Of a stretch of 64,000 nt of DNA, positions 33,561-45,999 are shown in pieces. Origin of the DNA: Erythrophleum ivorense (taxonomy: Eukaryota > Streptophyta > Magnoliopsida > Fabales > Fabaceae); NCBI GenBank assembly GCA_026724425.1, contig JAIUCV010000578.1:124001-188000 (forward strand), given 5' to 3'. The stretch's first letter is position 1; each line of letters starts with the position of its first letter. A program made the translations under genes and the position numbers. The notes under the pieces are model-generated. The model was given only the letters and a program-made list of their open reading frames with translations, made no database searches and was not told the origin of the DNA.

Positions 33561-36500
33561 GAGCGTTGGGAAACAAACCCCTCGCCCCCACAGGTACAGC
33601 ATCAAATGGGGGACATCAAGAACTCGCCGGTTTCGTTTTCTTCGCCTTTATATCACTGGATGGCCCTTTTGTGTATTCTTTTTTCCATTTTTTTCTTAAT
33701 CTTTGCATTGCCCGCAAAAATAAATTGGATGGTCTCGCTTATGTCGGGATAAGATTCCATTCTCCTGACAAATTAATAATTTAACAAATGAAAAAGAGTA
33801 TATATATGGCATTACAATCAATATATATAATATATTACATTAGATAACATTTTTTATAAATTAAATTTTGAGTGAAATTTAAACTCAAATCTTTTAACCT
33901 AAAAACATCAAAATTTTCGAACTTGGCATTAGGTTGAGGGTCAAATAAAGCATTGCCTCCATTAAAAAAAAAATCAAATAAAGCAATTAATGGAATAGTA
34001 AGACGCAAGTTGTGAGGGGGAAAAGGCTGAGGAAACACTACTGCACGGAAAGCACATATTTTTGGGGAAAAAAAAAAAGAAAACACACACACACACACAC
34101 GTTAACTTAAGAGTTATACAGTTTATTTTATTCAATTTTAAAAGTTGATCTTGGATGTTTTAAAATTTTAGTTGTGTGCAATATAACTTTTTTCTTGATT
34201 TTTTTTATTCAAAACTTTAACACTATTAGTTTATGTAAATTGAACAAGACAATTTAACTACAAAGAAAAAATACGTCTAACTTATTATTCTAGAAGAATA
34301 AACAATTTTTTGTTACAAAAAATGTGAAAGGAAATTAAAAGAAACAAATTTGTAGATCAAAGATCAGATTTTTTTTTTATTTAACTTTTCTTTTGTCTAC
34401 ATAAACAAGTGGTGTTAATATTTTTTTTAAAAAAAGGAAAAGATTATATTGCACAAAATTAAAAGTTAGAGATTTATGGCTAACTTTTAAAATTAAAGAG
34501 AATAAATTGTATGGTTCTCTAAGTTGAAAGGAGTTTTTAACATTTTAACTTGTTTTTTATGTTTACTTAGTTTTAATATCTAAATTATGTACTCGTCTAA
34601 TTCATTAGTGTTCTCTAAAATCCAAAAATACCTTAAAACTATATTTATTTTAACTAATTTATTTAAAAATGTGTTTCCTAAAAATTTATATTTAAATATT
34701 ATTTTTTTAGACAATAAATTTAATTAATTATAAAATGTTGTTTTAAATTAATTTAAAATATTATTATATTTATAATAGTAATCAAATATTATTGTTAAAA
34801 TCAAATCCAAAAGTATATCAATAAAAAAATATCGACCACACTCTAGAATTCAAAGTCATTCAAAGTTTTTGCATACTATGCAATACAATATTCAACATTC
34901 TTGCTTTGCCTAAGGATCCATTTAAAAGATAAATCCCTAAAATTATTCTCCAAGATAAGAACATTCTCAACAATCAGACGAAGGCATGATGGGTTGCGGT
35001 TCAAAGCATTCAGAGCATCAAAGACTTGAGGTCTTTCAATTGGTTAGATTTAAAAAATATATATATTATGAATATATTATTTATTTTAATAATTAATTTT
35101 TATTAAAATAAATAAATTTTACTAAATTTTAATTTTTTTGTTGGGACAAATTTCAGGATATATTAGTATTAAAAAAGTTTAGTTGTAGAATATTCAATGA
35201 CTTCAAAAGAAGTCGGTGGTAAAATAGAAGGCTACGTAATAATTTTATGTCTTAAAATATATTAAGTTACTTAGTCAATTAAAATTATATTATCAATATT
35301 TTTTTAAAATGTTAGACAACTAAAAGCGGAAATATTGAAAGGTGGCAATCAAACAGAGAGGTTTAAACTCATATATCTATTGTTTGGTTGAGGCCATGAA
35401 GTTGATGAACCACTCCTTGTTTGTTTAGGGAATTGCATCAAACTCATAAATGGATGCATAGACTACATAGAGGGGACAGGTTGGTGAACAATGTGCAATC
35501 CAGAGAGGGAAAGCTTTCCATGCTATTCCTATCTCAATAATGAAGGCACAACCCTTCCTATGGAAAATTGGGAAAATTTTAAATAGAAATTATATATATG
35601 GATTGAATAATTTGATGTAGTTATTTGATTTATTTTAACTTAGACAAATTGGATGATTATTAATTTTTACAAATAAATATTATTACCAATTCTTTCTTTA
35701 TAAAATTACTTAATAGTAGCAACCTTATGAGTTATCTATTATGTTGGTCTTTGCACGATTTTAATAGCATTAATTTAGTATTATCAATTCAATTTTAATA
35801 TTTTAAAAAATACATCATATAAATCCTAACCCTAATTTAGTTAGAACTAGATTAATGAGAAGAGACTAACAATAATTTATTAATTTCACATAGTGCAATT
35901 TGACTATATTATCAATCAATATTTCAGACCCAAAAACAAATCAGGAGTGATTCATTGGTGTATTTAAAAAGAAAAAGAAAAAAAAAAACTGGCAATGTGA
36001 TTGTTAAGATGAAGAATATTTGAGATGTTCAAAGACATAGCTCGTAATAATAGAATTTTCTAGATATTCCACAAAGGAAAAAAGAAAAAAACAATTCCAG
36101 GATGCTGGAATATTGCCAGTATGATGAGAATCAGAAATTACGCAGTCAAGCAGATCTGTTTGTGAGATCAGAATGTCATGAAGCTTGTTGACTCATTTGT
36201 TCGTTGGGGTGCAATTAGCTTATTCCAATATAGATGATCCATGTGCTCGTGGACCAGACCAGGCTCGTCATGGGCTTTTGGACTAAGACAAAATGGCACA
36301 AAAACTTGTTGGGTCGAGCCCAGGGAAGGAAGGCTGACTTTAAATTCACCAAAAATGGGAACAAAAACAACTGTATATGACACCAAAAAACATACAGTTG
36401 GAAACAGACAATGCTGGTCTGGTACCGACAAAGATATTTCTTCCGCATGCCAACTGGTTTGGCGGGATCAAAATTTGCCTAACTTGATGGAGGCAGTTTA

Positions 36501-37155
36501 TCTTTAGAAAGATATAGTCAAAAGAAAGTAAAAAATAAAAAATAAAATCTTTACCTTTTGCTCTGTTCGGTCATGATTGAAAATTTCATCTGAAAGAAAA
36601 CTTATATTTAGCAAATAAAAAATTTGTAGTTTTCATTAAATCCTGGAATGTCAAACCTAAATACATTTACTCAAAAAATTTTCAAAACAAAATTTTCTCT
36701 CGAGTTAAATTTATTTACCCAAAATTTGTTTATATAAAATCACAACAAAGAATAAAATAAAATGTTTCAAACTCAAATTTAGATTTAAACCTTTAAAAAA
36801 GCTAACAAAAATTTCATAACCAGATCCAAATAAATAAATTTTAGGGATACTTACAATCTGAGTACTTTACCCGCCCTTAATCTTGATATTTCAGAGCCAA
36901 TTATAGAGTTTCCTTTATAAAATTTAATTCATTACACTCAGGTTCATATCGATGGTCAATCTAAATTTTGTTGATTAATTTGTTGTCAGATATGATATGA
37001 TGATGGACTATACTTAAGCAGTCAAAAGTGTGTTTTATTCAGACGAAAATGAGAGAAATTAAAAATGTTAAAAACCACTGAGATGAAAATAAAACACGTA
37101 GCTGGCACTTGCATTTGTTTTATTTTTACAAATATTCATCATATTTCAAACTAGG
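33561..37155. other. Long AT-rich intergenic region
   Basis: No gene is seen in about 3.6 kb. It contains an (AC)n tract at 34083-34100 and long A/T-rich segments. The stretches 34860-35060 and 35340-35570 are less AT-rich and might be old transposon sequence, but no frame or ends can be recognised. Open frames at 36168-36507 on both strands have no known product. Confidence 0.4.
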
Positions 37156-37157
37156 AT

Positions 37158-37640
37158 GAATTGAAATAAACATGTAATGATATTAAAAAAATAACTTGTA
37201 TTTGTTATCTGTCAAATATGTACTTGTTTTGTCTTACTTATTTATTAATTTTTTTCAACACTACAGTGGGCTTCTCAAGGAAAGATTATGCTACTAAAAT
37301 AAAATTTAAATTAAAAAAAGTGAAAAACAAAAAATAATAAATAAAATAAAATAAAATAAACTGCACACAACTCAAAAAAATTACATTATTCATGATTTTT
37401 AAATAGTACAATTTTCTATAAGTTATATATATATATATATATATATATAAGATTCAAATAAAAGTGCAATGATATTAAAAAAACACTTGTATTTATAATT
37501 TATCAAATATGTACAATATCAATTTCACTTGTTATGTTTTACTAATTTTTGTCAATACTAAGGTGGGCCTTTTATGCCAGCATTACGAGGAAATGTGCTA
37601 CCAAAATCAAATATCAAATATATATTAAAAAAAAGGTCAA
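37158..37640. repeat. Diverged tandem duplication, about 290-bp period
   Basis: Copy 1 (about 37158-37330) and copy 2 (about 37452-37640) share, in the same order, aaataaa..tg(t/c)aatgatattaaaaaaa, acttgtattt, tcaaatatgtac, tacta(a/c) and gtgggc. A (TA)n tract (37424-37449) lies between them. Identity is moderate, with small insertions. Confidence 0.6.
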
Positions 37641-38975
37641 AAATTAAAAAAAGAAAAAGAAAAAAGAAATGGCGAGAAATCAAAAAGGGTAAATGCTTTG
37701 GTACTTGTGCCCAATGAACAATGGAACAAAAAACACTGATAGATAACCCCACCTTGAGTAATAAGTCTGTGTGTTTCCAAAGCTGCACTGAAAAGCTCAG
37801 CCACAATTTCATGTTTAGAGATGGTGGAGATGAAGGGACCACATGAGTCTGGGCTTGTAACTTAGCATATTAGTAGTATCATGAAGTCAGATGCTCCGTT
37901 CACAATCAAAACTATCATTGAGTCCCTTCCAACATGATCATATCCAAGTTGAACAAGGCCCCCATCTAAAGCAAGTACAGGGACAGTTTCCACGGCCAGG
38001 CAAACCATAGATTGGACTGTGACCCCTTTGTGGAAAGCTTTGTCTCCCTTCACCCACAAACATAGCCTTCAAATCTGTGCAGCTCCAAAGCAAGATTAAC
38101 CGTTAAGATACCCGTGATCTCAATCAATAATATGCAGTTCATTTTTGTGATAGTAGATACTGAACCCTTGCCTTCGCAATATCTTCTCTTCTTAAATCTC
38201 ACCAACGAAGGGGACTGCTGAAATTTCGTGGATTTGATTCAGATATCAGTAATTGTAGGGATTTAATAAATATAGATGAGATGGATCTCTTTGAGACTTT
38301 CCGAGACTCGTAACACAATCTTCATTTGAACATCTATATAGATTACATTCACTCGTAAGTTTCAATATTGGAAATTTCAAGTGTTAATAGGCCAAAATCA
38401 ATACTTTCCGTATTCAAAATTTTGGGGGTGCCAAATCGATACTGTACTTTTTCTAAAAATAAATTATTCATATTCTATCGTTAAACCGCATCTAATCACT
38501 ACACCAATACCGTAATTTAGGAGGAAAAAAGCGAGGCCCAATCTTACTTTGACTGCAAAATCTTGTTTTCAATTCATCAATTGTCAAGTGAACGTTTGAG
38601 TTGAGACACCATTAGATTCATCACAAAGTAAAAATCGAATCTTATATATCCCCCAAAACTGGAAATTATCTATGTTTCTATATTTCCTTCAAAACACAAA
38701 GCAATCGGCATTTTAAATGCAAACCATTTCACCCAAAGGAAAGCTCCAGATACATTTTCATTGGCGCATCAAAATTTTACTTCTTGATTCAATGAAAACA
38801 TGATATTTTGACCCTTCAAACACTCTGAAATGCATTCCAAAACTCCACTCCACGCCCAATCGAGAACAAACTTCATGTACATGACAATTCAATCGAGAAC
38901 AAATTCACAAATCCCAAAGAAAGAACAATACACCCTTCTTGTTGTGAAGATGTGAGTGATAACCTCAAAGGTAAT
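37641..38975. other. Intergenic region before the Cys-rich gene
   Basis: No gene is confirmed. The segment 37862-38060 is more GC-rich and, read on the minus strand, contains VTVQSMVCLAVETVPVLAL and GGLVQLG, which look protein-like but cannot be assigned; the frame has no supported exons around it. The rest includes the probable 3' untranslated region of the next gene. Confidence 0.35.
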
Positions 38976-38979
38976 TGTG

Positions 38980-39510
38980 CTAGGGTGAAGTAACCTGGAG
39001 GAGGGATTTAGTGGAGTTAGCAATAGGAATCTGAATTTGAGAAGATTCTCTCATGGAAGGACTCCTCCAGAATCCCGTGCTGTAAAACATATCCCACATC
39101 TCCTTCTCCAGCTCCACCGCTTCCTTATCCAAATCTTCCGATTTTTGGGACTTTATGTCGGAAAAGTTGTCCATGCAGCAGATGGGGTGAATCGGAATCT
39201 CGCTCTCGTCGCACCCACACGTGCACCGCCGCTGCCTCAGCGGCAGCAGCCCCTTCTTTATCAGCTGCTGCCGCCGCTTGTTCCTCAGCGCTCGCCGGCA
39301 CAGCCCCGCCGGCACCTTGTAGAATGCGAGCACTAGTAGATTCACCAGCCCACAGGGGCAGCAGCAGCACACGGCGGCGCACTCAGCGGCGGTGCCTCCC
39401 ACCACCTCGCCTAGCCGGGTGCTCGAGGACGCGGCAGAATAGCTTTTCAACAGCGGTTGCCGGCGGCTGGACGCCGCCGCCTGGAGCTTTACTTGCCTGG
39501 CCCTCGACAT
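38980..39510 (-). CDS. Cys-rich plant protein of unknown function (176 aa)
   Basis: A single uninterrupted frame of 176 residues on the minus strand. The N-terminal 30 residues are basic and Ser-rich. The core is GGTAAECAAVCCCCPCGLV, continuing into a hydrophobic VNLLVLAFYKVPAGLC stretch and a basic RRALRNKRR segment. A second cysteine cluster, RCTCGCDESE, follows, then an acidic helix-like region DKEAVELEKEMWDMFY and an FWRSPS motif. The CCCC-PCG core before a short hydrophobic stretch could be lipid-modified or membrane-associated; this is an inference. I recognise it as the plant-only family containing Arabidopsis At3g11690/At5g06380, which has no assigned function. The frame starts at the conserved MSRARQ and is GC-rich, in contrast to its surroundings. 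Confidence 0.85.
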   Translation of the reverse strand: MSRARQVKLQAAASSRRQPLLKSYSAASSSTRLGEVVGGTAAECAAVCCCCPCGLVNLLVLAFYKVPAGLCRRALRNKRRQQLIKKGLLPLRQRRCTCGCDESEIPIHPICCMDNFSDIKSQKSEDLDKEAVELEKEMWDMFYSTGFWRSPSMRESSQIQIPIANSTKSLLQVTSP

Positions 39511-39726
39511 AGTAATGGGAGATGATCGTGGTATGGTAGGTGAAATTTGCTTGAGGGGGTAAAAATTGATTCCAATACAGAGAGAAATTGAATCTCTGAC
39601 AATTTCTTTATGATTGTCTGTGTTTCCCTGCTATTTTTTTTTTCTTTTTTCCGTGCGTTAGAAGTATAAAGTCCTCCGATTTAAGAGTTAAAGCAGCGTC
39701 AACGGCTAAACCCGGGCGATCCTTGG

Positions 39727-39733
39727 ACACGTG
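39727..39733 (-). promoter_or_regulatory. G-box/ABRE-like element upstream of the Cys-rich gene
   Basis: ACACGTG lies about 217 bases upstream of the start codon at 39510. ACGTG-core elements bind bZIP or bHLH factors in stress and light responses. This is a single short match, so it is only a candidate. Confidence 0.3.
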
Positions 39734-39759
39734 AATGTCATATCTGTTGTGGGAACAAA

Positions 39760-41155
39760 TGGATTAGAATCCCAGGAAAAGGTAGCCATTTTACTGCTGA
39801 AAGAATGGAGGGTGTGGATGTTCATCGGCGAAGAAGGGAGTGGAATATATAGGAATAGAAAGAAGTATATGAGGATGCACACCCTGTTTGAACAGTAATA
39901 AAATCAAAGCACAAGAGGGTGGACTTGTGATATGAGGCTGAGGAATTTAAGGATAAGAAATGAAAATGAAGAGGGGTCTGAGAGAGTGAGTGCTGGATTG
40001 TTGCTTAATGTGGGGTGTGCCCTCTGGCGTCCGATGAAGAAGGGAGGGGATGGGAACAGCCTCAGATAGATAGGAATGCCAGAGAGGGATTGAAGAGGGG
40101 GTGAGTGGAATATGGTTGTGAGGAGAAGGAATGTGGGATGGCATTAACTCTCCAATTGAAGTGACGTTAACGCTTCAAGACAAACATTAGCATCTCCCAA
40201 GCATCATTCTTTCTCCATTAGAGAGAGGGTTGAATTTTGGCTTCCTACCAATAAATCAATAAATATCATTCCAACAATATCATATCATAACACTAACACT
40301 AAAATGTATTCTCCACTGTAAATAAATGAAGTTAAAAATAATCTTAAGTTTATTTAATTAAATGAGTTGAATTTAAAATTTTAATATTAAAATTTTTTAA
40401 TTCCAACATTTTTACTTAAAAATAAAATAATATAAATATTTAAATATTATGTATAATTGTATGATTATATATATATGTATATATATTGTAAATACTTTTG
40501 TTGATGTCATGAAAGTTTATTTGGTTCATCTTTAGTAAATTTTAAGTGAATTTATTCGAATTGAAATCAAACATTTTCATTCAATATAATAAATCGAATT
40601 AAAATTAATTTAATTTTATGAGTTGATATCAAACAACTTATTTATTTTAATGAGGCAAAAGTTAAAATTATTAGAATTCGGTTCAACTTCCACAACAATG
40701 GCGATTCACAAGCTCCAAACGCACACAAATGAACTTTATCTCATGTCCAAAAAGTCAAGCCTATAATCTGTCTGATATTTTATTCAACATAAACGTTTTT
40801 CCTCTCTCAATGTGGAGCTTCATATCCTACACAATTACACCACAGGAGTTGCCAATGTACATTTGAATAAATGATGAGAAAAAAATAAATAAAAATTCTA
40901 AATAATGAACTTGTATATGCAGTTGTAATAACAGAATTATATAGTAGTGTATAGCTAACTTACTTACACCTTTAATTCGCTAACAAAATCATTCGATTGA
41001 CCAGACGCCAGCTGGGGACACTACTATCCATGGACGTAACTTGCAATCCCAAAATGGAGTTGCAATGTACTTCTTTTTTATTACAACATATGACGCTAAC
41101 AGAGGAAAATAGAATATCTAGATGATAAGATAAAACTTACAAAGAAATCCCAAAT
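39760..41155. other. Upstream flank of the Cys-rich gene and AT-rich intergenic DNA
   Basis: No gene is seen. Up to about 40200 the sequence is purine-rich (gagaggg-type) promoter or leader-like DNA; after that it is strongly AT-rich with a (TA)n patch near 40466-40485. Confidence 0.4.
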
Positions 41156-41159
41156 AATA

Positions 41160-41422
41160 GAAAATTTATTTTATTGTAACCTTAATTATTTTATATATTA
41201 TGTTTGTTAATTTATTGTCCTTAATTTTTGAAATCTTAACTAACTTTTCAATATTATTTTCTCAAAAACATCCCAATTCTACTTTCTTTATGATTGGGTG
41301 GGTTTTTGAGAAAATATAGAAAGTTGAAGGGCTTAACTAAGGTTTCAAAAATTTAAGAATAATGAGTTAACAAACATTATATATAAAATAGTTGAGGTTA
41401 AAATATCAATAAAATAATTTTC
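41160..41422. repeat. Fold-back element with arms of about 115-125 bp
   Basis: 41160-41275 and 41295-41422 are inverted copies of each other. Paired blocks include gaaaatttattttattg with caataaaataattttc, aaccttaattattttatat with atataaaatagttgaggtt, and attttctcaaaaac with gtttttgagaaaat. The loop is about 20 bases. Arm identity is roughly 80% by eye, with small gaps. It may be a fold-back MITE; transcribed, it would form a long hairpin. Confidence 0.75.
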
Positions 41423-42285
41423 TTATTATTTAAAGTTTCTTTATAATTTTTATACTACAATACCATTTGTCCCAATAAAAAAAAAAAAAAATACACTAAG
41501 GTTTTTCCGTGCAACCCCATTTTGCAATTGCAGGGAAGAAAGCTCCATAAATACTTGACTTATTTAGTGGTCAAATAAGTCGCCAGATCATACCCTATCT
41601 TGTATTTTTATTTCTTCCTTTTTTGGATCATTTTGCTAGTTCAAACGTGACTATTGCTAAAGTTGTTCGAACAGAACAATTTTCAAGTCTTGTTTTTGAG
41701 AATGCCTACTTTTCGTTTAAGAATACTTATTTGATATTATAAAATTTAGAGCATTTTTCAGCTTAGCCAAGGAAAACAATATACACATATCCACTTTTTT
41801 GACACCCTTTTATTTGTGTGTGTGTGTGTATATATATATATAATTTCAAAAGATACAAATACAAGCAAAACCTATATATTCTTATTTAAAAAAAAAGATA
41901 GGAAATAGTTATAATAATTATTATTATTAATATTTTACTATAAAAGATTGAACTCTTAAAATTCCAAAAGTTTTAATCAATCTTTTATATATATGTATAA
42001 TAATAAAAGATTATTTATTATAGGGATAAGACCTATAGACTTAGGTATTTATCTTTGTTATCACGTTTTTTTAATTAAAATATAATAAGTGTCTATAAAT
42101 TTTTAATTAAAATATAATAAATATATAATTTAATTAAAAATTATATTATATATTTATTTAAAATTTATATATTAATAAAATAATTTAATAAAAAATATAA
42201 GAAAATACGCATAAACTTTTTCCCTAAAATAATTGAACTTAAAATTCTGAAGAGTTTAGATTGTTCGAAGTTGGAGAACGCTATT
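41423..42285. other. AT-rich gene-free stretch
   Basis: Includes a (GT)n/(TA)n tract at 41815-41842 and two copies of ttaattaaaatataataa (42071 and about 42102) belonging to the dispersed AT-rich repeat described elsewhere. No coding signal. Confidence 0.45.
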
Positions 42286-42289
42286 AATA

Positions 42290-42858
42290 TCAGTACCTGT
42301 TAAGTAATTCTAGGCTCAAAACTTCTCCCAGGGGGCCCTCCTCAGGCGTGGTTCCAACCTCCCAAAATGGCGCCAACAGTATATAACCTCGTACCCAAAT
42401 CGGATCCCTATCTCTCGTTCCGGATCCAAACCGAACCGCCAAATGGTTCGCAATATTGCCCGCAGATGAGTCTCCCACAGTGAACACACGCTCAAAGTCA
42501 CCGTTGCCATTCAGCCATGCATCCTCACCCATCAACGCCTACCTCTGAACCCACCTCACTGCCTCCACAGCTTCTTCCAAAGCCGCCGGCAGCCGCTGCT
42601 CCCGCGTCAGTCGGTAGTCAGGCAGTTACGAATATGGGGCCAGACAAGCCTCCGTCATGAAAGAACATTACGAGACGCAACTTGTTGTGATCAGAGTCAG
42701 AGGATGATAGGGGTCTGTGAAAAAGAAGATAAAGATGGAAGCTTTCGTGAAAGAGAGAGTCTTCGAAGAGCAGAGTGGTCTTCAATGGTTGAAGCTTTCA
42801 TTAGTATGTCATTGGAACGGTAAATGGAGCCATCGCTGTAGAGTTTGAGGAAACCCAT
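42290..42858 (-). pseudogene. Carboxylesterase (CXE, alpha/beta-hydrolase) pseudogene
   Basis: A minus-strand relic of a plant carboxylesterase of the hormone-sensitive-lipase-like CXE family, which hydrolyses small esters. From the N-terminus it shows GFLKLYSDGSIYRSND (start 42858), LRLVMFFHDGG (the oxyanion-hole HGGG has become HDGG), YRLTREQRLPAALEEAVEAV, and the nucleophile elbow GDSSAGNIANHLAVRFG. At least three in-frame stops interrupt it: one near 42700, one at 42618-42620 and one at 42539-42541. It ends after PLGEVLSLELLNRY, so the C-terminal third with the catalytic Asp and His is missing. The region is more GC-rich than its flanks. Complete relatives are about 320 residues. Confidence 0.85.
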
Positions 42859-42859
42859 G

Positions 42860-45500
42860 CATGAAATCCTCATCTTTATATGTGGGGAGGGGAATCCATG
42901 GGGCTCATGTGTTTTGGTTAATTAGTTTGATTGCGCCTTGTAGGGAAATTATTGCGATCGAAGATCCACATATATATTAAGTGTAGAAGCAGAAAGTCAC
43001 GATGCTAAATTAATAGCAACTTCTTGATTATAAATTAATAAAGTCAAACGGTGACGTTACAAGACATTTGTGGTTTGTGTTGCCATGCTTATGTAGGCGT
43101 TTTGAATGATGTTATGTTACATATACAACATAATCAAGGTGCAAATTAATTATTATGATCGTGATACGCGTGGATTATATTGACTATGTATATCTCTGTT
43201 AAATGTGAGATTGACTAGCGTGTTAGTTCAAAAAACACCTAAGGAGAAAAGTTGAATTGGGCGAATGAGAATTTAAACATTTTCCATTTTCTTAATGATT
43301 TAGGTTCCTGTTTTGCAAATATTACTCTTAAGAAGAAGTAATTTTCTTTTGCGAGATTTATAGCAATTCAATTTTATTTCTAACCAGTTTCAGAATCAAA
43401 CAAAATTAGTACTTGACAGTTTATGAAAATTCAGTAAAAAGCCTTTTCAGCAATTTTTCAAATGGTTCAGCAGAAATAGAGAGTAGAGCTTTTCAAAGAT
43501 TAAAAAATAATAATAATAAAAAGAAAGAGGGCAAGTCACTAAAATTTTTGGATTAAATTAATCCTAATTACATTCTTTTAAACATCGAGCAAGAAAGTTT
43601 TATAATCAAGAAAAATCAGAAGTAAAAAGGTGTTTGTTTAAATTTTGAGTTATATCTCGCCTGTTCATCTGATTCACTTGGACCACTGGTTAAGATATAT
43701 TCATAGAATCATAATCCAAAACTATACAAGGATTTCTCTAATAAATTGCATCAAAATGTCAAAATATCCCGAATTAAGACTTGTCGAGAGTGGAAAATAA
43801 AATGGTTAAAAGCTGAGAAAGAAATAGAAAGTTTTTAATTTTTAATATTTAAAGCGCATATATTTATAAGTTTAAATAAAGAGTTTGATCCTAAAAAAAA
43901 AATGTTTGTAGCATTTAAATTCTCCAAAATTTTAACATCTCATTTAATATATATGTCCTCTAAATTTTTTCCCTCTCTAATTTAGTCTCCACTTTAATTT
44001 TTATTATAACAAACAATTAACAAAAATTAGTGACGAGATATAATCCCAAGTTAATATGTTTATTAAATGCTTATCACTTTGAAATTTGACAAAAAATTTA
44101 AAATGGTACATTTTGTAATTATCTAACCAGTTAATGTCACATTTCAATATTCAAATTAAGTTTTTGAGAACTAAATTTAAAAAGAAAATTAAAAGATTGA
44201 AATGAAATATTAAAATTATAAGAAATTAAATTGATACAAGATGTATTAAATAAAAAACTTTCATATAGTACTTTATATTTTTATTGTTAAGTTTATTAAT
44301 TAAAATATAATAAGTATATAATTTTTACAAAAAACGGTATAGTTTTTAGTTTTTAATTTTTAATTAAACTATATATCTATTATATTATTATTAAAGAATT
44401 ACATGTTTATCATGTTTAATTAAAAAATTAAATAATATATATATTAAAAAATTACATATAAATCTATTTTTTTAAGTGGTAAATTATCAACTAACTCTAT
44501 TTGTAATTGTTCCTTCCCCATAGTGTTTTGAGCATGGGAGTGAGCGAATGTGTAATAAATTGTTAAGGGGGCTATTATTCTTACTTCTTTGACACCAAGT
44601 ATATATGAAATCTAATGAGCTCATTCTTTTTAGTTTTTCTTGATAAAGGATGTCATGATCCTTTTCTTTTTTTTATATATTTGGTTCGTCTATGGTTGAT
44701 ATGACGATGGAAAAGAAGAAAAAAAGAGAGGCTTTTTTTTTTATAACGTTTATTATATTTTTGATATTATTATTTAATATTATTTTTTATTTTTTAAGTA
44801 AATAAACAAATGTTATTTTTTATTTTTTATTTTTATTTTCTATTTCAATTTCAAACATTTTATGTACCAATCGTATTGGAAGAATTATCTCTTGAATTGA
44901 TGCTTGGCGATGGAAAAGAAAATGCCTTTTGTTGCAAAGTTGCGTGGTTTTGTAATTCGTATTCCTTAGATTTTTTTTTTTAGAAAAAGTTTTGTAAATC
45001 AATTTATACATTAATCGAGATTAAATTTCTAGTGAAACAATTTTAAAAACAACCCTTATATTAACCTAATGTACTTAAAATAATAAATTATTTTAAACAC
45101 TGAGCTCAAAATTCAAACTTAAATAAACATTATACAAAAATTAAAAAAAACACCTATTCAACTAATAAATAGTCTTATTGCATTTATTGGACAATTATTT
45201 TATAGAGAAGAAAACTAGACAAGATCCATTATCGCCCCTTGTTTTCTTATCTTGGTCTTGTCGGGGCCTTCACAGGACAACTAAAATTTCAAGATTAACA
45301 TTTTATGAAAAAATAACCTAATTTAACCAGCATTTGCGCTCTAATCCACACATATATAATGGAGTGGAGCCATGGATGATGTTGGAATTCAACAAGTAGA
45401 CCTTATCACATTAACGAATAACAGAGAAACAAGACGAGAAAAAGGAAGAAAATCTGCAGATTAATAAACTGAACCGAGCAGAGCATGTGTTCTGAAAAGA
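42860..45500. other. AT-rich intergenic region
   Basis: No gene is seen in 2.6 kb. It holds another copy of the dispersed AT-rich repeat (ttaattaaaatataataagtatata, about 44294-44318) and its complement nearby (44360-44395). Confidence 0.45.
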
Positions 45501-45504
45501 AAAG

Positions 45505-45980
45505 TCAGAAACGCTGTTTGGCATTGAGGGTCCTTTGCTTGATAATCCCCCTATAATGAACTGCCCTATTGGGAGGCATGATGTCCTCTAATTTGGAAGC
45601 ACCAACCCTCCATTCTCTGCCTTGCTGCTCTCCTGCCCTACTCACGTTTCTTTCACTATAACCCTTCTTCTTCGCCACTGGAAGCTCTATCACTTTCTCT
45701 GCGAATCGTACCTTCTTCTTCCCTTGTCGTTTCTCAGAATTACCTTGTATCCACAAAGCACACGACAATTAAAAGAAAAGAAAATATTCGGCCAAAAAGA
45801 AAATGAGATAAAAATTCCATGTTTTGAGAAAGAAAAAAAAAAGGGTGTACCCCGAATTTCAAGTTCAAATTTCTTCATGAAATCAGAGAGCAGGCGCTTA
45901 TGGAGTTGATGAACCAAGAAAACCATGCTTCCTGATACAGCGAACACAGCCACCAATCCATATCTCGTAGTGCTCTCCAT
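45505..45980 (-). CDS. Small predicted membrane protein of unknown function (2 exons)
   Basis: Exons 45851-45980 and 45505-45743 (minus strand) join through donor cggg|gtacac and acceptor tacaag|gtaatt to 122 residues. The N-terminus carries one hydrophobic segment, LVAVFAVSGSMVFLVHQL (about residues 9-26), followed by a basic region. After it comes KKKVRFAEKVIELP, which resembles a KVRFA-type phosphatase-docking motif, and near the C-terminus MPPNRAVHYRGIIKQRT. Similar short plant proteins end with MP-NR-VLYRGI. By position between an FLA gene and sucrose-phosphatase it is probably the counterpart of Arabidopsis At2g35850/At3g52360, annotated only as transmembrane proteins; this is from memory. 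Function unknown. Confidence 0.78.
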
Positions 45981-45999
45981 CTTCTTTCCTTTCGTTTTT

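Noticed and set aside
36168..36507. Overlapping open frames on both strands
   Set aside because: Mutually overlapping, no known product; the region is only slightly less AT-rich than its flanks.
37862..38059. Protein-like minus-strand segment (VTVQSMVCLAVETV, GGLVQLG)
   Set aside because: Looks coding by composition, but I could not name a family, and no supported exons or intact frame surround it. Kept as a note only.
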